Shown: positions 45,172-57,850 of the stretch, piece by piece
How positions within the stretch are numbered: the first letter of the stretch is position 1
Layout of the letters: each line of letters starts with the position of its first letter
NCBI RefSeq assembly: GCF_007565055.1
Contig: NC_044568.1
Span: 37,165,156 to 37,229,155 of the forward strand
Source: Rhinopithecus roxellana
Taxonomy: Eukaryota > Chordata > Mammalia > Primates > Cercopithecidae
DNA: 64,000 bases
Direction of reading: 5' to 3'
The notes under the pieces: generated by a model
Seen by the model: the letters and a program-made list of their open reading frames with translations, nothing else
The model's database searches: none
What the model was told of the DNA's origin: nothing
Made by a program: the position numbers and the translations under genes

Positions 45172-45473
45172 TTTTTTTTTTTTTTTTTTGAGACGGAGTC
45201 TCGCTCTGTCGCCCAGGCTGGAGTGCAGTGGCCAGATCTCAGCTCACTGCAAGCTCCGCCTTCCGGGTTTACGCCATTCTCCTGCCTCAGCCTCCGGAGT
45301 AGCTGGGACTACAGGCACCCGCCACCTCGCCCGGCTAGTTTTTTCTATTTTTTTTAGTAGAGACGGGGTTTCACCGTGTTCGCCAGGATGGTCTCGATCT
45401 CCTGACCTCGTGATCCACCCGTCTCGGCCTCCCAAAGTGCTGGGATTACAGGCTTGAGCCACCGCGCCCGGCC
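45172..45473 (-). mobile_element. AluY, Old World monkey type, full length
   Basis: GAGACGGAGTCTCGCTCTGT, GGCCAGATCTCAGCTCACTG, CGGGTTTACGCCATTCTCCT and ACAGGCTTGAGCCACCGCGC. TSD TTGTTTCTGCTTTTTT at 45156-45171 and 45474-45489 (exact). Nearly undamaged CpG sites mark it as young. It splits the ancient L1. Confidence 0.96.
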
Positions 45474-48127
45474 TTGTTTCTGCTTTTTTATAATTTTATA
45501 CATTCTTGTTGACACGTAGTGTTATATCATTGATGTTGATGAGTTCTTTTTGAAATACTTTTTGGTTATTTGGATATTCTACTTCGGAAATTGCCTACTG
45601 AAGTCTTTGGCCAAGTTTTCTTTTTTAATTAAATTGCCTATTCTTATTTTGAAATGTAACTCTTTATTAAGGATATAAGTTGTGTGCGTGTGCGTGTGTG
45701 CGTGCACTCTCATACTCTTTGGGCTGCCATGTTACTCTCTTAATGGCATCCTTTCATAAACGGAAACTCTTAATGCACAATTATAATTTATCCATCTTTA
45801 CATTTTAATTAGTGCTATTCACTATTTACTTTAAGCAATTTTAGTCTGCTCCAAGGTCATAAACATTCTATTCTATACTTTTTACTATACAGTTGCATTG
45901 TTTTGTTTTTATCATCTACAATCTAGTGGAGTTAATTTTCGTTTCGTGGTGTGATGTAGCAATTTATTTTTTTAAATATGAGTATCAAATTGAGCAGCAC
46001 CATTTATTGTGAAGACCATCGTTTTCCCCGCTGGATGGCAATAGTGTCTATATTGCAGATCTGGTAATCTATCAGGTCTCCTTCTGGCCTCTATTCTGTT
46101 ACATTGATCCATTTGTCTTTTCTTGTGCTAATAGCACAGTGAGCTGCTTACTTTAGGTTTATAATGAGTCTGGATATCTGGTAACATGAGTTCACTGGCT
46201 TTGCTTTTAAAGATTATTTTGGCTATTCTAGGTACTCTTCATTTCCAGATAAATTTTAGAAGCAGCTTTTAATTTTACAGATTATTTGCTGAGTTTTCAA
46301 TAATATTAAGTTGAACCTACACATCATTTAAGTCAATCTTATGATTTTGAAATTTCCAATTTGGAAACATCATATATCCCTTTGTTAATGGAATCTTTTG
46401 GAATTTTTTCAGTAATACTCTATATGTTCTGTGACAGCATTTTGCAAATTTTGATTCTGTTTGACCCTTGGTATTTCCTATTCTGTTTTAAATATTCTAG
46501 CATTTATATTTTATATGAACATAAATAAAACATTTATATTACTTTTATTTTATATATCATTTATTACCTTTATACAAGAATACACGATATAGATGTAGCA
46601 TTATATAAGAATTAATTATTATATAAAGCTCACATTAAATAGCTTCTAAGCCCTAACGATTGTATAGATCTTTCGAATTTTCTGTATACTCATCCATGTC
46701 TATGTAAATGATATATTTGTTTCTTCTTTTCTAATTCCTATACCTTTTCTAATTCCCCTATATCTTTTATTTTTATTCTTTTTGGCTTATTACTAATTTC
46801 TTCATTCATTTATTAAATGTTTGCCTAATTGCACTGTCTACAACTTTCAGTAAAATGGTGAGAGGACATAGTAGACTTCTTTGACTAGTAGGTAAATTCA
46901 GGGCAGGATAATATTTATATTACTATTTCATATGAAAATTGCTGTTGATTTTTAAAATACCCTATATAAAGAAAATATATTAATTTCATCTCTAGCTTGT
47001 TATAGTTTCTTGTTATAGTAAAAGTGCTTGTTGAGTTATATCATTTTTCCAGAATCTATTTATATAATCATGTAATTTTTATCTTTTACCTTTATTTTTA
47101 TTTTTATCTTTTAATGCAAAAATTACAGTGCTTGGTTTTCAAAACTTTGACTATGTGTGTATTCCTGAATTAAATCTCACTTGGTCATGATATACTATAA
47201 ATTTTATAAGTCTTTCGGTTCAGTTTGCTAGTACTTTGTACAAATAATTCAGAGTATTTCATCTGTGTTCATAAGAAATATTGATATGTGATTTCTATGT
47301 TTGTCATGTATTTGCTTTGATAATAAACATACATTGATCAAATATATTGTGATGGGAAGTGTTACCTGAATTTTTATTCTCTGGAAGAGTTTGTATAAGT
47401 TTGTTGCTATTTTTTTCAAATGTTCGGATAAACCAGTAAATTCATTTAGACTAGAGGTTTTTTTGTTTGAGAAACATTTATTTACATATTTAACTTTTAT
47501 AGAATTATTGTTTAAAAATTTCTACTAGATAACATAATTTATAAAATTTAATAAATTTCTATATCTTCTCAGTTTTGGTAAACTGTTTTTCAAGAAATGT
47601 ATCAATTTCATCTGATTTATCTTAAATCTGTCAAATTTATTACAAATTTGATTGTAATACCCTCTTTTCTTTTCAATATCTGTGGAATTTTTAATGATGC
47701 CCTTTATTTTACTCCTGAAACTGGATTTATTCGTGTTCTCTATTGTAAAAGTATTCCCCATTCCTTTGATTTCTGTACCTTGTTTTTGTTTTGTTGTTGT
47801 TGTTATTTGTTTGTTTGGTTTAGCTTCTGATATGGAAGACTAAATCATGGATATTAAGCCTATATTATTTTAAAATGTATACATTTAGGCTATATATTTT
47901 CCTTTGAGCTCTTTTATTGCATTACACACCTTTTGATATGTCATATTACGTTACTCTTCCATTTCACCATGTTTTCTAATTTTCATTTTAAATTCCCCTT
48001 TCACCCAGGAGTTGTCTCGCACGCTGTTTGTTCCTTTCTTATCTTCTTTCTTACCTTTTGTTAGATTAATCAATTCTTTAAATAATTCATGTTCCCTTTA
48101 TTAGCTTTGTAGTTACAGTAATTTACA

Positions 48128-48422
48128 TTTTTTTTTTCTTTTTTGAGATAGGGTCTCACTTTTCGACCAGGCTGAAGTGCAGTGGCACAATCTCAGCTCA
48201 CTGCAGCCTCTGCCTCCCGGATTCAAGCAGTTCTCCTGCCTCAACTCCCAAGTAGCTGGGATTACAGGAGTGCACCACCACGCCTGGGTAATTTTTGTAT
48301 TTTTAGTAGAAGCAGGGTTTCACCCTGTTGGCCAGGCTGGTCTTGAACTCCTGACCTCAAGTGATCTGCCCACCTCTGCCTCCCAAAGTGCTGGGTTTAC
48401 AGGTGTGAGCCACCATGTCCCA
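48128..48422 (-). mobile_element. AluS, full length
   Basis: T-rich tail, GAGATAGGGTCTCACTTTTC, GGATTCAAGCAGTTCTCCTG and GAGCCACCATGTCCCAC. No convincing TSD. The 94-codon plus frame is an Alu translation. Confidence 0.9.
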
Positions 48423-50190
48423 CTTACAACTTTTATACTAGTTTCACTATATGCACCTTGACTTATTAGAGCCTAATAGAAATGAATGCATTTATCATTT
48501 TTAATATAATGCTAGGATCTTTTCATCTTTTACGTCCATAGAACCCTTTCTTAGCTTTTGTATTATGAAATTCAATTAAATTCTAAACTTCAAAAAAAGT
48601 ATTGTTGTTTGTATAATCAATGTTTGTGTAGATTCTGCTACATATTTACTTTTTCTTTTCCCTTCACTCCTTCCTGCTGCATTTTCATATGTGCTCAACT
48701 TCCCATGGAAGTACTCACCTTAATACTTCTTTTGGTGTTTGTTTCCTGACAACAAATTATATGTTTCTGTATGTTGGAAATTTCATTTGTTTTTCCTTAA
48801 TGTTTGAAAGATATCATCTCTTAGCACACAAATATCATTTGCCAGTTTTTTCCCTTCTGCACATAAAATGTGGTATTCAGTTGTAGTGTGGCTTTTGTCT
48901 TTTCAGATTAGAAGTCAGATGAAAGTATTATGGTTACTCTATAGATCTCTCTTGTCCTCTACTCTTGACTACTTTTAAGATTTGCTTCTTGTCTTTGGTG
49001 CTCAGCAGTTTGAATGAAGTGTGACAAGGAGTGGTTCTTCCCATGTTTATCCTGTTTAGATTCTCTGAATTTCTGGAACCTGTAAGAGGATGTCTTTGAT
49101 CAGTTTTTGATAATGTCTTGGCCTTTACTTCATTGGGTAAAGCACCTGTTGCTTGTTATTTCTTCCCCATATGAGCCTCCAATGACATACACATTAGATA
49201 TTTTCACCACGTACCATAGCTGTCTTACACATTGCTGACTTTTTTGTTGCTGACTTTTTTGTTGTTGTTTTCGTTTTTTTACTCTTTGTGAGTTTCGGTT
49301 GTATATATTTTACAGCTTTTCCTTTGGATCACTTATTCTGTCTTCATTTGGGTCCAGTATGCTGTTTAATTATTTTTTGTTTTGGTTAACTTCAATTATT
49401 ACTTCTTATAGTTCTCAAATTTGTTTCAGTCCTCATTTTTCAAAGATTCCAGTTCTCTGGTAGAATGCTTCGTCTTATATTTTTCTTTTCTTCAATATAT
49501 TAATTAATCTTATTTTAAAGTTCATGTAACAAATTTATTATCTGGATCACACAAGGGTCTACTTTTTTTCCCATTATCTTGATCTTAGTTTAATTTAGCC
49601 TCCTAAGTTTTGATGGAATGCCAGACTGTTATGTTTTAAATGCCGTAGAGGCTTTGAAGGATGTTGTCTTCCTTCCAGAAGATTCGACTACCCTGTAACT
49701 ATCCCTTTGGCAAGTAGGGGCAAATCAATACAGTCTAATGATGGATTGAGCTGACGTAAGGCAGAATTTTGGACTGAAAAATATGCATGTCCTTTAGCCA
49801 CTAGCTTACTCCCATTCTCAGTGTATTTGCCTGCGTTCTTCTGCACTGACAGATCTCGAACTCCAATGATGGTCCTCTTAATACACTGAGAGGATCAAAA
49901 CTCCACTAACATTTCAGCTGTTGTTGATTTGGTTCCTTATCCTCTCGTCTGATGTATTTAAGGAATTAACAAATGTCTTTTTATGAAACTTGGGTCAGGG
50001 TGAAAAACAAAAATGCAAATTCACCTCTGTGAGCTTACCTTCTCTTAGATCATCACCTTTCAAATCTTAGGTGTCTCCAACGTCTTCAGTTGTCTTTTTT
50101 TTTTTTCAATCTGATCTTTCTATTTTTTCCTGGTAAAAGTGTTGATTTGCCATCAGATACTCTGGCTTAGCCCAACAACAAAAAAAGTCT

Positions 50191-50949
50191 ATGGTACAGC
50201 TTTAATTGCAAATTTTATGCAATTATTGCATTTTATTTCTTAAAATAAATGAGATACCTATTGCATATGCAACAAAGACTGTTGCATTGCCTGTGTGTAT
50301 TTGTAATTTTCATACAAAAGTAAATTTCACCCAAATGTAAGTGTTTTTCTATATAAGAGCTTATGATCTGTGATTTGTTTTTAAAGCCCTAAAAAAGGGC
50401 TGAACTGGGGACTTTGGAATGCAATTGCTAACTTAGTTAAGCTCTAAAGCACTGCCACTCTGTGGTAACTCTGAGACATAGCAGCCCCCTCTATATTTCT
50501 ATTGACACGATGCCCCAGAAAGTTAGTTCAAAATTCCCTTCCACTGTTATTTAGAAAGCTGAAATATTTCTGTTCAGTGCAACAGTCCAGCTACTCTATA
50601 CTTCATCGCTTACATCTCTCTTTCTATCCAGTTTTCCAAATCTGAAGTCTAGCCTTAGGTTCTTTTCCTTGAGATAACCTGAGTCAATAGGAAAGTGCTA
50701 AGTTCAGTCTCTGGCACTTATTTGTGATGTGGTCTTAGGCTCATGACTTATTCTCTCTTTCATCACAAAAAACAAACAAACAAACAAAAACCCCCAGCAA
50801 TGTTAGCAGGCATATTCACTTTGTGAAAATTCACTGAGCTATACACTTGTGTGTGTGTGATATTTCAATAGAATTAATTTTAAAAGCGGTTAATAATACA
50901 TATTTAAGTGCATCCTCAAAAGATTCTTCTGAGCGTTTAAATGTATAAT
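50191..50949. other. Unique DNA, no gene
   Basis: Short CAAA repeats (50768-50789). A weak L1 3'-end-like segment near 50840-50885. No other feature. Confidence 0.4.
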
Positions 50950-51245
50950 GTCACCTCCACAGCAAGGCCTTCTTTTTCAAAATGCTAATCTTTCCTCTTC
51001 ATCCCCATCCACACAAATCTAGACATCCCAGCATTTTTACTCAGTTCTGACTTTTTTTTTTCTTTCCTATAGCACTTAACACCTTTCAAAATGTTATCTA
51101 ATTGACACGTTGTGTATTTCTGTCTTCCCTTGCCTCATAAAGGCAGGGATCTTTGTTTGGCTCATTGGTTTACAAAAAGTGCCTAGAACAGTGCTTGGCA
51201 CATAGCAGAGCTCAAAAGAATTTGTGGAATGCATGAACTGGAACT
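50950..51245 (+). repeat. L2 LINE 3' end
   Basis: CACCTCCACAGCAAGGCCTT, TATAGCACTTAACACCTTTC, AAAGGCAGGGATCTTTGTTT (51138) and AGTGCCTAGAACAGTGCTTG (51178) match the conserved L2 3' region in order. Confidence 0.8.
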
Positions 51246-51419
51246 CAGCATTGTTATTGGTGCATAATGATAGCTTACATTTAAAAAACATGATCATCTC
51301 ATTATCATCAAGGTTTCCACTAAAGGCTTTTGTTCTCAGATCTTAAATATGGCCTGCAGACAAGAAAGGTGCTGATGAGTAGGTGGTATAGTATCAGATA
51401 TTGCTAGGAAAGAGCAATT

Positions 51420-51505
51420 AATACAACTTAATGGTACAATTTAAAAGCGTTAATTTGATGGTATGTAAATCATATCTCAATGAAGATGTCATTTTAAAAA
51501 ATAAA
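51420..51505 (+). mobile_element. L1ME 3'-end fragment
   Basis: ATTTGATGGTATGTAAATCA and TATCTCAATGAAGATGTCAT before an A-rich end match the last bases of an old L1. Confidence 0.65.
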
Positions 51506-53050
51506 CGTAGATGATTAGCTCTTCAGGAGGAGGAAAATGTTTAACTCCTAGTCTGACACTAACTTATTTTTTGATCTTATATTGGTATTTCCCTCTCGTC
51601 CTTAGTCTTCTCATTTACAAATTGAATGTGTTGGTTAGCTAAATTCTAAAATCCATTCCAGCTGTAATATTCTGCCTGTTTAAAAATCAGCTTCTGGAAA
51701 GATGGAAAGAAAAGAAAGTCAATGAATATAGAGCCATCAAATTGCTCTTCAGCTTGGAGCACACACTCTTCAAAAGCTTTGGATTGAGAGGATGAGCTCC
51801 TTTTACACATAAAAATTTACATTCAGACATGTAAACACACAAATCCATACATGCATACAAATATCTAACTATCTAATTTTGTTGGACAGGAAATAATGAA
51901 TATTGATTTCTTGGTTTCCACATAATCTTTTCCAAAACAGCTTTTCCAGTTCAAAAAAGTAGATCATGGATTACAAAGGCACTGATTCCCCTGCCTGCAT
52001 ACCAGAGTGTACCTTAGGGGCCATCTGGAATCTCAATGTTTAACAAGATTAGCTTGGTTTAATTTGAGCAAGTTAGAAAACTCTGTTGTCACAATGAGAG
52101 AATGTTCCTATTACCTAATTAACAGGGCTTATTAGGAGAGCAGTGACTGCTGAAGTCCACTGAATACCCGGCCATATGGGCATATGAAGCATAGATCAAA
52201 CAGGTCTCTTTGTAATTATGTTAATAGTTACTCTATTTGCTTTCCCTCATTTTTATCTAAGGTCACTGCAAAACACATTCCCTGGATTTTGAATGAGTGT
52301 CAAATAATAGGCAATGTAAATGGATTTGAGGTATTAAGGCCACCATTTACTGGACACATGTTTGCTGCCCAGTGACTAACCCCTTTCGCTGTTTCCCAAA
52401 ATGCCTTTCTGTCTGCCTCGCCTGAGATACCACAGGTCGTCTGCTTGATTGCTGTGGCCTTTTCTCTGCCATATGGCTGTGCTGCACCCAACTCCCCATG
52501 GCAATGTGTTCCTTTGATATACCTTTAATGCAAAACCCTTTGCTAAATAGGAAAGTACAACATGTATAATTTCCTCATTAAATCAATAGACAATGCCACT
52601 GTGTATTAAATGGAATAAAAAGCCCATTCCCACATGTTACACACTAGCATGAAAATACGATGCACTGACATTTCAAGAAAATATTTAATAAACACAATCA
52701 CATATTTGCCTCTTGCTAAATAGTGGACAAAATGGTATGCGTACACTCAAAAGCATAGGTGAGAGTCAGTACTCTTCTTTCTCTCATTTCAAAGGAGAAA
52801 ATTGAGTCTTAGAGACATGATCTCAAGTCAGACTCACTTCAGTGTCTTTCAAAGCCTATCATCACCCTGAAATCCAAGGTTCAACAATTGCCTGGCACAC
52901 AGTAGAAGCTCAGTAATTTTTTTTTTTCAATGAATGCCTGTGTAACACTTATACATTGGTTAGTCATTTATTCAGCATGTTGCCTTAACAAATACGTGTC
53001 CAATGAAGCCTGAGAAAGGGAAATCCTAAACCTGAAAGGAAGATAAGTTT
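51506..53050. other. Repeat-poor unique block
   Basis: Apart from weak MIR/L2-like motifs at about 52770-52935 (GCCTGGCACACAGTAGAAGC) no repeat is recognised. 51930-52640 is moderately G+C-rich with AT-core motifs such as CTAATTAACAGGGCTTATTA (52117). Two 63-codon frames there have no domain. A candidate conserved non-coding segment. Confidence 0.45.
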
Positions 53051-53059
53051 ATGTTGACA

Positions 53060-53840
53060 AAAAGAGTCAAACTCTGTAAAATATGTAAAGAGGTTTATTC
53101 GGAGCCAAATATGAATGACCAAGGCCTGAGGCACAGTTTCCAGAGGTCCTGAAGCATGTGCCTAAGATGGATGGGTTGCAACTTGGTTTTATATATTTTA
53201 GGGGGACATTTAGAACATCAATCAATACATATGGGGTATACATTGATTCCGTCCAGAAAGATGAGACAACTCAAAAAGGAGAGCGGGGAACACAGGTAAT
53301 AGATGGATTCAACAATTTTCTGATTGGCAATTGTTTGAGACAGTTAAGTCATTATCTAAAGATCTGGAATAAATAGAAACTAGCATCTGGATTAAGATAA
53401 AGGATTGTGGAGAGCAAGGTTCTTATTACATAAATAAAATCTCATAGGCAGCTCCCCTTAGAGATAATAGATGGCAAAGTTTTCCTTTTCAGGCCGTAAA
53501 AGGTGCTAGACTCTCAGTTCATCTCTTCAAGACTGCAAGGGCCTGGAAGGAGGAAAGATCTAGTTACGTTAGTAGAAGTTCTTTACAGATACAACTTTTC
53601 TTCCACAAAACAATGGCTTTGCAGGGTCATTTTAGAATACAGCAAAGAAACATATTTTGGGGTAAAATATTTTTATTGCCTTTTATACCTGTCATGTGAT
53701 ATTATGCCAGAGTCAAGTTGGAAAGTAAACTACATTATATAGGGTTAAATATAACCCATCTGATGAGATTTTGTGGTTCCTAGGGCATGACTCTCCAGGC
53801 CTCCTAGATAAGAATTTGGGCAAGAGAGGATGTCAGAGTT
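53060..53840 (-). mobile_element. ERV LTR-like element, family uncertain
   Basis: AAGAGGTTTATTCGGAGCCA (53090) gives reverse AATAAA; GACCAAGGCCTGAGGCACAG, CAACTTGGTTTTATATATTT, AAAGGTGCTAGACTCTCAGT (53499) and GACTCTCCAGGCCTCCTAGA (53789) are blocks I associate with a primate LTR/ERV repeat. I cannot name it, and the borders are approximate. The frames 53158-53376 and 53503-53742 are translations of it. Confidence 0.55.
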
Positions 53841-55567
53841 TAGTCCCTACTTATTAATATAATAGAGATTTGTAATTAGAAAACAATTTTTCCTACCCAA
53901 CAAGTACATGAACAGACTATTGGGAAACTGAAAGGAAATGAAGAAAATACTTGCTTTTCAGTCCCTTGGGACTTTTGCTGCACACAAATCAGGAGAGGGG
54001 GCTGGTTCTTATCTGTATAATTCAGATCCCAATTCCTGAAATATCCAAAAATTAGGGAGAGGGAGGAAAGAAGTTCGGATTTTACTTGCACTATAAATAC
54101 ATTTTCAAATCTCCAGAAAGTAGGATCCAAAAGGAGATAAAACAAAATTAAAACTGGTCTTCTCAATTTGAAAATTGCAGTGTTAAATGCCAAGTTTCTG
54201 TGTATGAGTGCATCTTGTTCTGGGGAATCCTCCCTCACCCCTTCCTCCATCCTGATGTCCCATTGGGATCAACAAACATCCTGAAGCTACCTTCATACTG
54301 AAGATGCTTAAGTTTGAGCAGCAGTAATCAGACTCTATTTTTATGATTAATTTGCTATTAACCTCAATCCTATCTTGACTCAAGCTCTCTACGTAACTAA
54401 TATGTAAGCTATCTATGTAATTTTTTTTCATTTGTTGTTGGCACCTATTCCAATTATAAGAGGCATTTAACATAAGAAAATGTTTTGAATCACACTGACA
54501 ATTTGGGTCATTAAGGTTTTTTTTTGTTTGTTTGTTTGCCTTTTTGTGGAACACCATCACTTACTAGTCTACCTGAAGAGAGAAAATCTGCATTTTTGCA
54601 AATGAAATTGCTAAACTGATCTATAAGTACTTTTTCCCATTTTTAAAAAAATTCTATATAAGAAGACACTGACAATGAGAAACAAAGGCAGTTGGATATT
54701 AAATTAAGAGGGATCCTATAGAGAAGATGTTACTGCCTCTAGAAACCTGGGGTGTCACATATGGACTTCACTAATCTATGAGTCACTATCTCTCTTTTGT
54801 AGTGATTAGAGAATTGTATCTCTATTACAACAGTTTTATAGTAGGTATTCATAAAGGATCTTGAAGAAGAATCTTTATTTTTACCAATTTGCATGAAGTA
54901 GAAGTTATTATTACCAGCAGAAGTATTCCGAGCCATAATTTTTTCTTCCAAAATGTTATTTCTGGATTCTTCTTCTGAAATCCTGTATTATTCCTCTTAT
55001 GAAAATGTTCAAACTTTACTATAATTATTTCCTTGAGGATGTATCTCTTTGGGAGTTTCTTGACACCAAAAACTATATGAGATTCATCTCCAAATCCCTA
55101 ATTTGTAGCACTGATGGATGTTGATAAATGTTAAATGATTAGGTAAATAACACTGAATTAACTCACCTTGAAACTTACTTGACATAATTAGCAGTTGCTG
55201 CAGAAAAAGAATGAGCCTCAATAAAACAGAAATCAAAATACTAAAGTAAGCCTTTATTTGTAAATCAGCTATATCTCAGCAAAGCTATCTTTTGACTGGC
55301 CAATAATTAATTACATTTTCCACCAAAATTATACAAGTTTATTAAAGAATATGACGGGCTTTTTGCACAAATTGGATATGCGCCATACCTTTCATAATTT
55401 AGGAAGGAATGGCAATGTTATTGCATATATTTTAAATTACTTGGATTTATTTTGGAAACAGATACATTAAATGGCTCAAAATCTGAACAGCACAAAAATA
55501 CATACTGAACAAGTCACTTATGCACATCTGTCTCTTAACACTGAATACTTATTCAATAGAAATGTTT
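53841..55567. other. Unique DNA, no supported gene
   Basis: Two overlapping minus-strand frames (53876-54250, 124 codons; 54183-54560, 125 codons) are the longest in unique sequence here. Their composition is mixed, with no recognised motif, and neither has a splice or promoter context. Short TTTG repeats lie at 54524-54538. Confidence 0.4.
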
Positions 55568-56368
55568 CTGGACTTCCAGTTCCAAAATGGCAGTGTAGAA
55601 ACAAGCTGGCTTCACTCGCTCTCTTTCCCAAAACCAAAAATATAAATATACAGTGCCAAGATTATTACCAGCAATCTCTCAGATCTCAAATATGAGGAGA
55701 AAACAGTTCCCAGGGCCACAGGGAAATGAAAATAGTTTGAGCAGATGGTTAAAGAATTGGACTTCCATATTCATGATGTTCCTCCCCCCAGTCCTTCTAG
55801 CGGCAAGCACGTGGAAAATTTCCCCTGACTGACAGCTTCCACACTGGAAAAAAGTGATATCAAGGTGGATACGCAGCTTCCCCATCATCCTAAGTTTGCT
55901 AGCAGGAGACCTGCCCCTGCCAAACTCATGAGAAGCATCTAGAGTGCCTGGAGGAAAAAATATCTCTGAGGAAAGCTAGTGACAAAGGGGAGAGGAGGAA
56001 CTGCCATCTCCAGCCCTGGAAACTCTGCTCTGTAACTCATCCAAAGGTAATGCCAAATCAGAATGGACATTCAGCAGCACCACACTGTAGAAGATTCATT
56101 CTAGAGCTCACCCTAGCCACCCTTCCCATGCTATTGGGACATCTCCCATTCAGGAAAGGCAGCACTCTGATCATTTACCAGAACTGAGGCAAACCTGGGC
56201 TTAAGACAGCATCTCGTGCCAAAAAGGAGGCAGCAACCCAGCAGGGGGCAGGGGAGGGGTGCGGAAAGAAAGAAAATCAACAGATAAATTACAAAGAATC
56301 TCTAAGAACACATATCCAATAAAAACTAAAAAAACCAGATAGAGATTATTTGACTAAATAATCCTTTA

Positions 56369-57354
56369 ATGCAAAGAGATAGACATACATACATACAAAA
56401 GAACAGCAAACTGGGAACCACAGCCTTCCCAAATCCAAAAGGCAAGAAACAAGTGACTAACCCTAACAAGACAGCAATGTGTGACTTCTGCGACCAAGAA
56501 CTCAAAATAGCAGCCTTAAGGAAACGCAGTGATCTCCAGGATAACACAAAAACAGCAATTCAGAAACTTATTAGAAAAATTTACCAAAGGTATTTAGTTT
56601 TTTTTTGGAAAAATCAAACCGAAATCTTGGAACTGAGAAATACATTTGCTAAGCTGAAAAATTTATTAGAGGCTCTCAACAGCAGAATAGATTAAGCAGA
56701 GGAAAAAATGAGCAAGCTCAAAGATAGGCTATTTGAAAATATATTGGCAGAGAAGAAAAAGAAAAAAAAATGAAAAGGAATAAAGATCACCCACAAAATA
56801 TAGAAAATTACCTCAAAAGACCAAATTGAAGATTTATTGTTGTTTAAAGGAGTTGAGTAACAGCAAGGGGTAGAAAGCCTACTAAGAGAAATAACAGAAC
56901 ATTTTCCAAAACATGAGAAGGAGATAACATATCTAGGTATGGGAAAATCAGAGAACACCAAACAGATTTGCCCCAAAGAAGACTACCCGAAGGCATATAA
57001 TAATCAAATTCTCAAAGGTCAAGGACAAAGAGAGGATTCTAAAAGCAGCAAAAGAAAAGAAGCAACTAACATAAAGACCCCAATTTGTCTGGCAACAGAC
57101 TGCTCACTGGGAACTCTACAGTGCAGGAGGGAGTGGTACAACAATTTCAAAGTGCTGAAAGAAATAAAAAATTGTCATTTAAGGATACTGTCTACAGCAA
57201 ATCTATCCTTCAACTACAAAGGAGAGCTAAAGTCTTTCCCAGACAAAAGCTGAAAGAATTCACCAGTACCAGACCCATCTTACAAGAAATGCTCAATGGA
57301 ATCATTCAATCTGAAAGAAAAATAAACACTAATGTGCAAAAAGTAATCATTTGA
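56369..57354 (+). pseudogene. L1 ORF1 pseudogene (L1MA type)
   Basis: A 108-codon frame (56369-56695) covers the N-terminal part and the beginning of the coiled coil (ILELRNTFAKLKNLLEAL near 56620). Frames at 56939-57253 and 57085-57354 carry the C-terminal half and following inter-ORF sequence. Stops at 56696 and a frame change around 57090 separate them. Not functional. Confidence 0.75.
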
Positions 57355-57850
57355 AAATATAAGACCAATTGGTAAAATTAAGTCCTCCAACAAATCCAGA
57401 ATACTAAAATACTATAATTGTGGTGTGCAGTTCACTCATAACTCTAGTATGAAGCCCAAAGACAAATCTATCAAAATGATATCAAAAACAACATAAGAGA
57501 AAAATTAACAGGAAACAAGAAAAATATTTAAATTGAGACAATATAAAGTCAAAATATTGAGGGGATGGAGTAAAAGTTTAGAGGGTTTCTTTTTTCATTT
57601 TTGTTTGCTGTTTTAATTTTTGTGTTTGTGATCTAACATAATTCACCATCCCTTTAAAATAACTTGTTATATCTATAAGACTTTTTTTGTAAGCCTTATG
57701 GTAACCACCATGCAAAAACCTAGAATAGATTCACTAAAAATGAAAAGCAACAAATAAAACATATTACCAGAGAAAATCACTTAACCACAAAGGAAGACAG
57801 TGAGAAAGAAAGGAGAAGAGCCTCAAAACAACCAGAAAACAGGCAACAAA

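Larger units (their letters stand above)
44501..50190 (-). mobile_element. Ancient, nearly full-length L1 (L1M), carrying two Alus
   Basis: Reading along the plus strand, one passes L1 landmarks in reverse. First is the 3' UTR/ORF2 end (GATTCATCAACATTATTGCA, 44769; CTATTGCTGATGGGCATTCT, 44860), then ORF2 middle (GAGCAGCACCATTTATTGTG, 45993; ATTCTGTTACATTGATCCAT, 46093; AATCTCACTTGGTCATGATA, 47173). ORF1/5' sequence follows (GATTCTCTGAATTTCTGGAA, 49059, to about 50190). It is very AT-rich and strongly diverged; all frames are short. Alus at 45172 and 48128 landed in it later. Confidence 0.75.

Noticed and set aside
53876..54560. Two overlapping minus-strand frames of about 125 codons as a possible gene
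   Set aside because: No recognised motif, no supporting exon signals, and overlap in different frames; expected by chance in 64 kb. Kept only as a note under the unique interval.
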